DNA of 64,000 nt from Natronorubrum aibiense. GTDB taxonomy: Archaea; Halobacteriota; Halobacteria; Halobacteriales; Natrialbaceae. The stretch covers positions 2,232,001 to 2,296,000 of the forward strand of contig NZ_CP045488.1 of assembly GCF_009392895.1 (NCBI RefSeq), in the 5' to 3' direction. Below are positions 1 to 8,390 of the stretch, piece after piece (position 1 is the first letter of the stretch; each line of letters begins with the position of its first letter). The translations under genes were made by a program, and so were the position numbers. The notes beneath the pieces are model-generated. The model was not told the DNA's origin and did not search any database. It saw nothing but the letters and a program-made list of their open reading frames with translations.

Positions 1-2054
1 TCGAGTTCATCGCCCTCGACGATGCCTTCAGCGAGCGTCGAGCCGGCCTCGTCGGGGCCGCGGACGTCGGCTTTCTCGTCGATGGTGCCCGCGATTCCGA
101 GTTCGACCGCGAGATCCAATTCCTCGACTTTCTCACGCATGAGATCCTCGAGGTGTTCGCCGTCGTCGGCGCGGGCGTCTTCCATCCCGGCCTCGCGGTA
201 CTGGTTGGCCAGTTCCTCGAGTTCGGATAGTTCGTCGTACGTGCCGGCGTTTCGCATGACTGGCGTGAGGTAGTCGACGATGGCGGCATAGGAGCGCCGC
301 TTGGCCTGGGTTCCCTCGCCGGGGTTGTTGACGATGTAGGGGTAGACGTTCGGAACGTCGTCGATCAGCTGATCCGGCGCGCTTGCGCCGTTGAGTCCGA
401 CCGTTTTGCCGGGGAGCCACTCGAGGCTGCCGTGGGTTCCGAGGTGGACGACCGCGTCGGCCTCGAACTCGTTTCGGAGCCAGCCGTAGAAGGCGTAGTA
501 GTCGTGGGGTGGCTGCAGGTCCGAGTCGTGGTAGACTTTCGAGGGGTCCATCCCGAACCCGCGCGGGGGCTGGACGGTGACGAGCACGTTGCCGAACTCG
601 ACGCCCGGAATCGCGAACGGACGGTCGGGAACCTCGCCCCACTCCTCGAGAACGTTCTCCTGAAATCGCTCGTCGGCGTCCGAGAACCACTGCGCGTAGG
701 TATCTGCGGAAACCACGTCGACCGACAGGTCGCGGACGTCTTCCGGGGCGACCCAGCGATCCTCGAGGGTGAGCTGGGCGGTCAGTTTTTCGACGAGCGT
801 CTGCCCGTCCTCGGGCATGTCGTCGCCCAGCTCGTAGCCGCGGGCCTCGAGTTCGGAGAGCAGGTTCACGGTCGACTCGGGCGAATCGAGCCCGAACGCG
901 GTCCCGATCCCGTCGTCGCTCGGCGGGTAGTTGTGGAGGACGACTGCAACTCGCTTGTCCTCGTTGGGGGTGTGTCGTAGTTGTGCCCAGTTGACCGCCA
1001 ACCGCGTGGCGTGGTCGATCCGGTCGTCGATCGGGAAGTGATGTTTCGGCGCGCTGCCGATGCCGGCCTCGTCGTCGGTGCGCTCTTTGCCCGAGATGGG
1101 GTGCGTGATGACGTTGCCGTCGAACTCCGGCAGCGCCACAGAGAGGGCGAGTTCGAAGCCCATCACGCCCGTATCGCCGGATTCGTACCGCGAGCGCGAG
1201 CGCATCGTGGTCACGGTCTGGAGCACGGGAACGCCCAGTCGGTCGAGGAAGACGTCCTCTGCGCTCGAGCCCTCATCACTCGCACTGCGGCCGCGCTCGT
1301 CCATCGAGAGCGAGAACATAAACGAAGAGAGCACGGCGTCGACGATCGGCTCGCCCGCGTCGTCTATCAGCCACGTGTCGGTCACCCACTCGGCGTCTTC
1401 CTGTTCGTTCGTGTCCGTCGCCGGATTACAGAAAATCGGCAAGGCGTTCGCGCCCTGCTCCTCGAGCGCCCGGACCTGTGCGTCGACGTAGCGGGTGTTC
1501 TCGTGGGTCCAGTGGGACTCGTAGAACCAGACCGCGACCGTCGGCTTGTCGTGGTCGTGGGTCTCGAGCAGTTCTTCGTACTCGATTCCCGGATAGTCGG
1601 GGTGGTAGACGCCCTCCGTCGGGAGGGCCGTCGGCTCGTCGTAGTCGACGTCGCGGCCCTCGTACTCGGATACGAGGAAGCGACACAGGTTCGCGACGTT
1701 GATCGTCCCGCCTTTTTCGAGGTACTCGTAGGCGCGGTCGCGATGGGCCGCACTGACCGTCGTGTCCTCGACGGCGTAGGCGTCGCCGGTCGCCTTGACG
1801 ATCAGGGGAACCCCCGCCTCCTCGAGCGTGCCCGTCGCGTACTCGTAGCCCGGCATGCTGTCTTCGGCCCCGTGCAGCCAGAAGACGGCTGCCGTGGCGT
1901 CGCGCAATTCCTCGACGAACTCCTCGATATCGGCCTCGCTTTCGAGGTCGCTTTCCGAGCGGACGACCAGCTCGACGTCCTCGAGACGCTCGGCAGCCCG
2001 GCCGATCGAGCCGAGTTCGTTCTCCGTCGCGGTGTAAATCCCGATCCGTGCCAT
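1..2054 (-). CDS. cobN: Cobaltochelatase subunit CobN, 5' part only
   Basis: This gene runs off the left edge; about 684 N-terminal codons are visible and the rest is missing. The visible protein begins MARIGIYTATENELGSIGRA and contains the stretches THENTRYVDAQVRAL and HLGTHGSLEWLPGKTVGLN, which are typical of the large CobN/ChlH-type chelatase subunit. CobN-family proteins bind the corrin ring and, with an AAA plus VWA partner, insert cobalt using ATP, in the cytoplasm. The partner is the adjacent divergent ChlI/ChlD-type gene, only 34 bases away, which argues for CobN rather than magnesium chelatase ChlH. The ATG at 2054 is preceded on the minus strand by an AT-rich TAATACAATA-like box about 20-25 bases upstream. 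Cobalt specificity is inferred from family and context. Confidence 0.93.
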   Translation of the reverse strand, partial: MARIGIYTATENELGSIGRAAERLEDVELVVRSESDLESEADIEEFVEELRDATAAVFWLHGAEDSMPGYEYATGTLEEAGVPLIVKATGDAYAVEDTTVSAAHRDRAYEYLEKGGTINVANLCRFLVSEYEGRDVDYDEPTALPTEGVYHPDYPGIEYEELLETHDHDKPTVAVWFYESHWTHENTRYVDAQVRALEEQGANALPIFCNPATDTNEQEDAEWVTDTWLIDDAGEPIVDAVLSSFMFSLSMDERGRSASDEGSSAEDVFLDRLGVPVLQTVTTMRSRSRYESGDTGVMGFELALSVALPEFDGNVITHPISGKERTDDEAGIGSAPKHHFPIDDRIDHATRLAVNWAQLRHTPNEDKRVAVVLHNYPPSDDGIGTAFGLDSPESTVNLLSELEARGYELGDDMPEDGQTLVEKLTAQLTLEDRWVAPEDVRDLSVDVVSADTYAQWFSDADERFQENVLEEWGEVPDRPFAIPGVEFGNVLVTVQPPRGFGMDPSKVYHDSDLQPPHDYYAFYGWLRNEFEADAVVHLGTHGSLEWLPGKTVGLNGASAPDQLIDDVPNVYPYIVNNPGEGTQAKRRSYAAIVDYLTPVMRNAGTYDELSELEELANQYREAGMEDARADDGEHLEDLMREKVEELDLAVELGIAGTIDEKADVRGPDEAGSTLAEGIVEGDEL

Positions 2055-2088
2055 CGCGTTTTTAAACCTCTATTGTATTAGAGCAAGT
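2055..2088. promoter_or_regulatory. Divergent cobN / chlID promoter region
   Basis: Only 34 bases separate the two start codons. TTTAAA at 2061-2066 is centred about 25 bases before the chlID ATG at 2089, and the TAATACAATA-like stretch (minus strand, 2071-2080) lies about the same distance before the cobN ATG. Each TATA-like box therefore overlaps the other promoter's start region, so both transcripts would be leaderless and transcription initiation could be mutually exclusive. This is inferred from spacing alone. Confidence 0.6.
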
Positions 2089-4251
2089 ATGGTTGCAGAC
2101 GCTGGGGACAAAAAGTTATCGTCACTTCCCTTTCCGGCGATCGTCGGGCAAGCGGAACTCAAACGCGTGTTGCTCGCCGTCGCGACGGACGACGGACTCG
2201 ACGGCGCACTGATTTCCGGCGAGAAAGGCACCGCGAAGTCGACCGCTGTCCGTGGGCTCGTCGAGTTGCTGCCCGAGCAGCGAGCCGTCGCCGACTGCCT
2301 CTACGGCTGTGCGCCCGACGACTCGAGCCGGCAGTGTGCGGACTGTCGAGAGCGCGACCCCGCGGACCTGCCGGTCGAAACGCGTCCCGTTCCGCTCGTG
2401 ACCCTGCCACTGGGGGCGACTCGAGACCGCGTCGTTGGCACGCTCTCGGTCGAGGATGCACTGGCTGGTGAGGCCGACTTCGACCCCGGCCTGCTGGCGC
2501 GTGCGAACCGCGGCATCCTCTACGTCGACGAAGTCAACTTGCTCGACGATCACCTCGTGGACGTCATCCTCGATGCGGCCGCAAGCGGCGTCAACAGCGT
2601 CGAACGCGACGGAATCAGTCGTTCTCATCCGGCCGACTTCACCCTTATCGGCACGATGAACCCCGAGGAAGGCGACCTCCGTCCCCAGTTGCGCGATCGC
2701 TTCGCCCTCCAGGCGACCGTCGAGGGCTGTCAGGACCTCGAGGACCGCGTCGAGATCATCGACCGCGCGCTCGGGGACGGCGACGGGACCGACCTCCGGA
2801 GCGAGTACGCCGACGAGACGGCGTCGCTTCGCGACGAACTCGCTGCGGCCCGCGAGCGCCGCTCGAACGTCACCCTCCCCGACGAGTTCAAAACGGAGAT
2901 CGCCGAGCTCTGTCTCGCCGCCGGCGTCGACGGCCACCGCGGCGACGTCGCGACGGCTCGGACCGCCATGACACTTGCCGCGCTCGAGGGGCGGACGACA
3001 GTCATCGAGTCGGATGTCCACGAAGCTGCCCGCTACGCCCTGCCCCACCGGCTGCGGAGCACGCCGTTCGAAGACGAGCCGGAATTCGAGGACGTCCTCG
3101 AGGATCGCTTCGACGAGGGGGAGCCGGACGAGGGCGAGGGTGACGAGGCAGGCGACGAGAGTGAGGCCGACGGAGACGGTGAGACGGGAAACGAATCCGG
3201 CGGCGAAGATCGTAGCGACCACGACGACGCCGATTTGGGGCCCGAAGACGGGTCCGATGGCGGTGGTGACGACGGCCGCTCCGACGACAATAGCGGCGCA
3301 GCTGGTGACGAGCCGTCACCCGCCGACACTGGTCCTGAGGAGGGTGGCGACGGCGACGAGACTGCCGACTCGAGCGACCGAGAATCGGAGGACGGCGACA
3401 GCGAGGACGAGGCCCAGCCGCTCGTGCCCGGCCAGCAACGGACCGAAATCACCGCCGTCGGCGAGGCTCGAGCACCCGAGCTCGAGTCGCCGGACGTCGA
3501 GCGCCGGACCACAACGGACGTGGGTGGCTCGCGCGCGAGTACGACACCGAGCGTCGACAACCGTGGGGCACGCGTCCGGACGGAACCTGCCTCGAGCGAC
3601 GGGGCTATCGACGCGGCGGCGTCGGTCCGGTCGGCCGCCGCCCGCGGGAGTTCGCGCGTCGAAAACGTGGATCTCCGGCAGTCGGTTCGAGCCGGCGAGA
3701 CATCGGTGACGATCGTCTTCGCCGTCGACGCCAGCGCCTCGATGCGACCCGCGATGGAGACCGCCAAAGGCGTCGTCCTCGAACTGCTGCGGGAGAGCTA
3801 CCAGCAGCGCGATCAGGTCGCCTTCGTCGCCTTCGCGGGCGACGGTGCCGAGGTCCTCCTGCCCCCGACCGACAGCGTCTCGCTCGCCGCCCGTCACTTG
3901 AAAGAGCTCCCGACGGGCGATCGGACGCCACTTCCGGCGGGGATCGAGACCTCGAGACGGGTGCTCGAGCGCGCGGAGACGGACGCGTCGGTCGTCGTCC
4001 TCGTGACGGACGGCCGGGCCAACGTCGCCGACGGGAGCCCGACGGCTTCGACGCGGCAGGCCGCACGCAGGCTCGCGGCCGACGGGGCTACAGTCCTCGT
4101 CGTCGACGCCGGCGACGACAGCCGAGCCGGTCTCTCGAAACTGGTCGCGGACGAAGCGGACGGCGAACTGGTCGATCTCGAGTCGCTGTCGATCGAGACG
4201 GTTCGGACAGCGGCGAATCGAGCCGCCGCGGACGAGTCGTCGTGTCAGTGA
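2089..4251 (+). CDS. chlID: Fused ChlI/ChlD-type AAA-VWA chelatase subunit (CobN partner)
   Basis: This 720-residue protein fuses the AAA+ motor and the VWA subunit of a class I metal chelatase. The AAA+ half has a Walker A motif GEKGTAKST at residues 44-52 and a Walker B motif ILYVDEVNLL at 143-152. Between them lies a four-cysteine group (Cys70, 74, 83, 86) that could bind a metal. A very acidic, low-complexity linker spans roughly residues 343-444. The C-terminal VWA domain carries the MIDAS motif DASAS at 547-551. Divergence from cobN, with a 34-base shared promoter, supports a role in cobalt insertion during cobalamin synthesis. A start at 2089 is supported by a TTTAAA box about 25 bases upstream. 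Confidence 0.92.
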   Translation: MVADAGDKKLSSLPFPAIVGQAELKRVLLAVATDDGLDGALISGEKGTAKSTAVRGLVELLPEQRAVADCLYGCAPDDSSRQCADCRERDPADLPVETRPVPLVTLPLGATRDRVVGTLSVEDALAGEADFDPGLLARANRGILYVDEVNLLDDHLVDVILDAAASGVNSVERDGISRSHPADFTLIGTMNPEEGDLRPQLRDRFALQATVEGCQDLEDRVEIIDRALGDGDGTDLRSEYADETASLRDELAAARERRSNVTLPDEFKTEIAELCLAAGVDGHRGDVATARTAMTLAALEGRTTVIESDVHEAARYALPHRLRSTPFEDEPEFEDVLEDRFDEGEPDEGEGDEAGDESEADGDGETGNESGGEDRSDHDDADLGPEDGSDGGGDDGRSDDNSGAAGDEPSPADTGPEEGGDGDETADSSDRESEDGDSEDEAQPLVPGQQRTEITAVGEARAPELESPDVERRTTTDVGGSRASTTPSVDNRGARVRTEPASSDGAIDAAASVRSAAARGSSRVENVDLRQSVRAGETSVTIVFAVDASASMRPAMETAKGVVLELLRESYQQRDQVAFVAFAGDGAEVLLPPTDSVSLAARHLKELPTGDRTPLPAGIETSRRVLERAETDASVVVLVTDGRANVADGSPTASTRQAARRLAADGATVLVVDAGDDSRAGLSKLVADEADGELVDLESLSIETVRTAANRAAADESSCQ

Positions 4252-4341
4252 GAGGTATGGAATCGTCCTTCGTTATGGCGTGACAGCGCCGGTGTGGATC
4301 AATACGCCTTTGACTCCCCTCGCTCGTTATCCGACGAGTCT

Positions 4342-5964
4342 ATGACTACCGAGGGGGACAAACAGGGACAGCGGGACGCTGGCGGTGGTGTCGACCGCGA
4401 CGTTAGCGACCATATCGAGTACGGAATCGACGACCGACCGCCGCTGGGTGAATCGACGGTGCTCGGCATCCAGCACTATCTGACAATGGTCGGTGCGAAC
4501 ATCGCGGTGCCGCTGATTCTGGCGAGTGAAATGGGAATGCCGGCAGACGTGACTGCACGGTTTATCGGTACGTTCTTCGTCGTTTCGGGGATCGCGACGC
4601 TCGCGCAGACGACGTTCGGGAACCGATATCCGATCGTGCAGGGGGCGCCGTTCTCGATGCTCGCGCCCGCACTGGCGATCATCGCCGTCGTCACTGCCGG
4701 TGGCGTGGGGGGCGGAAGTGACTGGCAAACCGCGCTGTTACAACTACAGGGCGCGATCATCGTTGCCGCGACCGTTCAGGTCTTGATGGGCTATTTCGGG
4801 CTCGTCGGCAAACTCCAGCGGTTTCTCTCGCCCGTCGTCATCGCGCCGACGATCGCGCTGATCGGACTGGCGCTGTTCAACGCACCACAGATCACGACGG
4901 CAGACCAGAGCTGGTGGCTGCTCGGACTGACGCTCGCCCTCATTATCCTGTTCTCACAGTATCTCGACCTCAAACACAAGGCGTTCCGGTTGTATCCGGT
5001 TTTGCTCGCGATCGCGATCGCCTGGATCGTCGCCGCAACGCTGTCGATCACCGGCGTCCTCGGGAGTGGCCACCCGGGATACGTCCCGCTCGGTGACGTC
5101 ACCGAGACGTCCGCCGTCCTGCCGATCTACCCATTCCAGTGGGGCGTTCCCGAGTTCACGACCGCGTTCGTCATCGGGATGTTCGCCGGCGTGCTCGCCT
5201 CCATCGTCGAGAGCATCGGCGACTACTACGCCGTCGCGAATCTGACCGGCTCTGGCGCACCCAGCGAGAAACGCATCAACCACGGCATCGGGATGGAGGG
5301 GCTGATGAACGTCTTCTCGGGAATTATGGGAACCGGTGGCTCGACGTCGTACTCCGAAAACATCGGTGCGATCGGACTCACCGGCGTCGCCTCCCGCTAT
5401 GTCGTCAAGATCGGCGCGGCCGTCATGCTCGTCGTCGGCTTCATCGGCTACTTCGGACAGCTGATCGCGACGATCCCCGACCCGATCGTCGGCGGCCTCT
5501 TCATCGCGATGTTCGCCCAGATCGTCGCCGTCGGCATCAGCAATCTCAAACACGTCGATCTCGACTCCTCGAGGAACGTCTTCGTCATCGGCTTCGCGCT
5601 GTTCGTCGGGTTGGCCATCCCCGAGTACATGGCCAACTTCGCCTCGACGCTCGAGTTCCGCGATGCGGTCGCACTCGAGGCGACACTCGCGCCGCTGCTC
5701 GAGGCGGACGCGATCGCCGGCACCGCAATCGCGATTTCGCTCGAGGCGGCGATTCAGGCGTTCGTCGACACGGTGTTCATCATCGGCTCGACGGGGATGG
5801 CCGTCGGCGGACTCGCCGCGCTCGTCCTCGACAACACGATTCCGGGCAGCCGCGAGGAACGCGGCCTCGCCGAGTGGGATCGCCTCACCGAAGACGACGC
5901 CGACTTCCAGACGTTCTGGGAGCGCTGGGTCGGCTCCGACGCGGACACCGACCACCGGAGCTGA
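4342..5964 (+). CDS. NCS2-family uracil/xanthine permease
   Basis: This is a polytopic membrane protein of the nucleobase:cation symporter-2 family. The N-terminal segment GIDDRPPLGESTVLGIQHYLTM and the repeated helices with GGSTSYSENIGAIGLTGV are characteristic. About 12-14 hydrophobic segments are visible. The likely role is uptake of uracil, xanthine or a related base coupled to a cation, at the cytoplasmic membrane; the exact substrate cannot be read. A GTG at 4294 would add 16 residues without family character, so the ATG at 4342 (protein start MTTEGDKQG) was chosen. It stands alone between chlID and a divergently unrelated hydrolase and shares no obvious operon. Confidence 0.9.
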   Translation: MTTEGDKQGQRDAGGGVDRDVSDHIEYGIDDRPPLGESTVLGIQHYLTMVGANIAVPLILASEMGMPADVTARFIGTFFVVSGIATLAQTTFGNRYPIVQGAPFSMLAPALAIIAVVTAGGVGGGSDWQTALLQLQGAIIVAATVQVLMGYFGLVGKLQRFLSPVVIAPTIALIGLALFNAPQITTADQSWWLLGLTLALIILFSQYLDLKHKAFRLYPVLLAIAIAWIVAATLSITGVLGSGHPGYVPLGDVTETSAVLPIYPFQWGVPEFTTAFVIGMFAGVLASIVESIGDYYAVANLTGSGAPSEKRINHGIGMEGLMNVFSGIMGTGGSTSYSENIGAIGLTGVASRYVVKIGAAVMLVVGFIGYFGQLIATIPDPIVGGLFIAMFAQIVAVGISNLKHVDLDSSRNVFVIGFALFVGLAIPEYMANFASTLEFRDAVALEATLAPLLEADAIAGTAIAISLEAAIQAFVDTVFIIGSTGMAVGGLAALVLDNTIPGSREERGLAEWDRLTEDDADFQTFWERWVGSDADTDHRS

Positions 5965-6049
5965 TCGCGTCGAACCCGTTTTCGGACCGTTTTCTCGCAG
6001 TGTATGCAACCCGTCGACCTATATGGCCAGCGCCCGACGAACAGTAACA

Positions 6050-6874
6050 ATGGCAACACTTCCGCTCGAGGACGGCACACTCTGGTACGAGACCCACGGT
6101 GACGGCCAGCCGCTGGTGTTCATCCACGGTGGCTGGATGAACGGACAAGCCTGGACTCCACAGGTCGAGCGCTTCGCCGACGAGTATCAGGTGGTTACCC
6201 TCGACGTTCGCGGCCACGGCAAGACTGGGGCGACCGAACCCAGCCAGTATTCGATCGAGCTGTTTACCGACGACCTCGAGGCGCTTCTCGCCCACCTCGA
6301 CCTCGAGGCGCCGATCCTCTGTGGACTCTCACTCGGCTCGATGGTTACACAGGAGTTCCTCGATCGGCATCCCGACCGCGCAGCGGGTGCCGTCCTCGGC
6401 GGGGCGGTTCGCTCGATGCCGCCCATGGATCTCCCACCGGGGATGAAACCGCTCCTGTCGCCGATGCCGGCGCTGACGACGTCGCTGTCGATGATGGGGC
6501 CGGAGACGATGTTCCGATCGTTGCTGCTGTCGATTCAGGCGACGACCGGCGAGCAGTGGCTGTCGATCGATCCGTCGGTGCGAGCAACGGCGCTGGACGC
6601 CGTCGGCGAAATCTCTCGAGACGAGTTCCGGAAGGTCTTCGGCGCACTCTACCGGTACGAACCGTCCGAGCTCACTCACGTCGAAACCCCGGCGCTCGTC
6701 ATCCACGGCGAGCAGGAAGCGCCGCTGGTCAAACGACAGGGCCGACAACTCGTCTCGGAACTCGCTGCAGGTGAACGGCTCGAGCTCTCGAACTCGGGCC
6801 ATCTGGTGAATCAGGATCGGCCGAACGCGTTCAACGCGGCGACCGCGTCGTTTCTCGAGCCGACAGCGCAGTAG
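6050..6874 (+). CDS. Alpha/beta-fold hydrolase
   Basis: This 275-residue cytoplasmic protein has the alpha/beta-hydrolase layout. There is an oxyanion-hole stretch VFIHGGW near residue 23, a nucleophile elbow GLSLG with Ser94, and a C-terminal SGHLVNQDRP histidine. The usual acid position falls in VIHGEQEAPL, where glutamates replace the common aspartate. The substrate is unknown; esterases, lactonases and haloperoxidase-like proteins share this fold. An upstream in-frame ATG at 6023 exists, but a TATAT box at about 6020-6024 lies 26-30 bases before the ATG at 6050. The shorter start therefore fits a leaderless transcript. Confidence 0.87.
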   Translation: MATLPLEDGTLWYETHGDGQPLVFIHGGWMNGQAWTPQVERFADEYQVVTLDVRGHGKTGATEPSQYSIELFTDDLEALLAHLDLEAPILCGLSLGSMVTQEFLDRHPDRAAGAVLGGAVRSMPPMDLPPGMKPLLSPMPALTTSLSMMGPETMFRSLLLSIQATTGEQWLSIDPSVRATALDAVGEISRDEFRKVFGALYRYEPSELTHVETPALVIHGEQEAPLVKRQGRQLVSELAAGERLELSNSGHLVNQDRPNAFNAATASFLEPTAQ

Positions 6875-7021
6875 TGGAGGTGAGAACATGACGAACAGAG
6901 ACAGTCACGACTCGCCAGCCAACAGGATTTGGCACCGAGCGAAAGACGTTCGCGTGCAAACAGCTATCATGCACCAGCCCAATAGACCAATCGGTACGCC
7001 ACCGACAGATCCCATACACTT

Positions 7022-7687
7022 ATGAGCAGCAATCGTCCGGAGTCCGACACCGCTGACAGCACGGTCCCATCGAACGAGCACTGGTCGAGCGTTTCCAAAC
7101 ACGTCGTCAACAGCTATCTCGAGGCCAACAACGCGCTCCTCGCAGCGATGGGGCTCTCGCCGTCGAGTGATCGACATACGGGAACGCTCACCGCACGACA
7201 CAGCCCCGAGACTGCGGAGGCACCGATCACGGAACTCGCCTTCGGCGACGAGTCGTGGCTGATGGAGCGGTCGGTCGACGACTACGACGACCTCGATGTC
7301 GGCGAGTACGTCCGGTTTACCAAGACGATCGACGACACCGACGTCTCTGCGTTCGCCCACATTTCCGGCGACACGAACCAACTGCACCTGGTAGAGTCGT
7401 TTGCCGAACAGACCCAGTTCGGCGGTCGGATCGCCCACGGCACCCTCGTCGCCGGCACGATCAGTGCTGCGCTGGCTCGCTTTCCCGGCCTGACGATCTA
7501 TCTCTCCCAGGACCTCGAGTTTCGGGCCCCGGTCGAGGTCGGCACGGCAGTCACCGCCACCTGTGAAATCGTCGAGGAACTTGGCGAGACGCGATACCGC
7601 CTCCACACGTCAGTGGAGACCGACGAAGCGGTAACGGTGATCGACGGCGAAGCGATCGTCGTCATCAAATCGCCACCGGAACACTGA
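7022..7687 (+). CDS. MaoC-family (R)-specific enoyl-CoA hydratase-like protein
   Basis: This 221-residue protein has an N-terminal extension of about 100 residues followed by a hot-dog MaoC domain. The hydratase signature is visible as GDTNQLHL, giving the catalytic-type Asp117 and His122, and is followed by FGGRIAHGTLVAG. Family members hydrate trans-2-enoyl-CoA to (R)-3-hydroxyacyl-CoA and often feed polyhydroxyalkanoate synthesis. No PHA synthase or phasin gene is adjacent, so that link is only possible. The N-terminal segment SVSKHVVNSYLEANNALLAA is helical and could mediate oligomer or granule contact, which is inference. Confidence 0.86.
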   Translation: MSSNRPESDTADSTVPSNEHWSSVSKHVVNSYLEANNALLAAMGLSPSSDRHTGTLTARHSPETAEAPITELAFGDESWLMERSVDDYDDLDVGEYVRFTKTIDDTDVSAFAHISGDTNQLHLVESFAEQTQFGGRIAHGTLVAGTISAALARFPGLTIYLSQDLEFRAPVEVGTAVTATCEIVEELGETRYRLHTSVETDEAVTVIDGEAIVVIKSPPEH

Positions 7688-7796
7688 TCGACAGCCGTCG
7701 ACGGGACGGGTCGTCGGTGAGAACGACTACGACATCGACGACTACCAAATCACCGTGGAAGAACCGTGATGCCGGTCCATCTCGTACTCGTCGGCA

Positions 7797-7994
7797 ATGA
7801 GTCGATCAGAACCCCACTCGCGGATCGTTGCAGTGTGTCGCGCTTGCGACTCGGTATACGTCGCCGAACAACATCCCAACGGAACGATCAGACCAATCGG
7901 CGTCTCGGAGGAGTGTACCTGCGGTGACGGGGATTTCCAGCGCGTCACCGTGCCGAACGATGCTGACCCGACGGCTGCGCGCTCGTCGAACTGA
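7797..7994 (+). CDS. Small cysteine-rich (zinc-finger-like) protein
   Basis: This 65-residue protein contains CRAC near residue 14 and CTC near residue 40, flanking the stretch VAEQHPNGTIRPIGVSEE. Such short haloarchaeal proteins with two cysteine pairs usually bind zinc and have no assigned role. The acidic composition and the spaced cysteines favour a real gene over a chance frame. It stands alone, with no partner gene within 100 bases upstream and a structured non-coding region downstream. Confidence 0.7.
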   Translation: MSRSEPHSRIVAVCRACDSVYVAEQHPNGTIRPIGVSEECTCGDGDFQRVTVPNDADPTAARSSN

Positions 7995-8195
7995 GTCGTT
8001 GTCGGACGATTGGACGGCGTACGTGACTCTCGAGCGGCCGTCCGCTATCTCCCCCGTTGCTCCCGTCACCACACACCGACACCACGCTCATCTTTCGACC
8101 GTAATCATGGCAGGCAATCGATGATCTTCGCCGTCCCAAACTATGTGGGGTGTGAGACTTTCCCTCAGTACAACGTCTTTCGACCGACGGGTGAT

Positions 8196-8214
8196 CCAGA
8201 GGCGCCCCCTCTGG
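8196..8214. repeat. Inverted repeat (7-bp stem, 5-base loop)
   Basis: CCAGAGG at 8196-8202 pairs perfectly with CCTCTGG at 8208-8214 around the loop CGCCC. It is the first of four hairpins in this gap. Confidence 0.7.
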
Positions 8215-8224
8215 CCCCGTTATA

Positions 8225-8256
8225 CACGAGTGACCGTCGATTGACGGTCACTCGTG
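8225..8256. repeat. Perfect 14-bp inverted repeat with GATT loop
   Basis: CACGAGTGACCGTC at 8225-8238 pairs with GACGGTCACTCGTG at 8243-8256 around the four-base loop GATT. It is not followed by a T-run, so it does not look like an ordinary terminator. It could be a structured RNA element or a palindromic protein-binding site. Confidence 0.85.
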
Positions 8257-8274
8257 GACATCCTCCTGTCGAAA

Positions 8275-8308
8275 CTGTCCCAGGACAGCGACGACTTCGC
8301 TGTCGTCG
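8275..8308. repeat. Two adjacent short hairpins
   Basis: CTGTCC/GGACAG (8275-8288) is followed directly by CGACGAC (8289-8295) pairing with GTCGTCG (8302-8308) around a six-base loop. Together with the two preceding hairpins they make a compact structured segment upstream of the heme O synthase gene. Confidence 0.6.
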
Positions 8309-8390
8309 TTCCAGCGACCGGACGACGAGACGGGCACCAAAAACGGGAATCATAAATACGGGGAGTCGTACGATTTAGACGAGAATAGCC

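Larger units (their letters stand above)
7995..8390. other. Non-coding gap with several strong hairpins
   Basis: No convincing gene lies in these 396 bases; the open frames have arginine- and serine-rich shadow composition. The stretch holds four inverted repeats between 8196 and 8308, listed separately. A possible TATA-like CATAAATAC at 8351-8359 lies about 35 bases before the GTG of the downstream heme gene and could give it a leader of roughly 8 bases. Confidence 0.6.

Noticed and set aside
2122-3222. 366-codon minus-strand frame inside the chelatase gene
   Set aside because: The plus-strand frame has Walker A/B and MIDAS motifs, so this antisense frame is a shadow.
4954-6009. Long minus-strand frame opposite the NCS2 permease
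   Set aside because: It mirrors the codons of the permease, has the repetitive D/R/E composition of GC-rich shadow frames and no recognisable domain.
8225-8256. Intrinsic terminator for the small zinc-binding gene
   Set aside because: The palindrome is over 200 bases from the stop codon and is not followed by a T-run.
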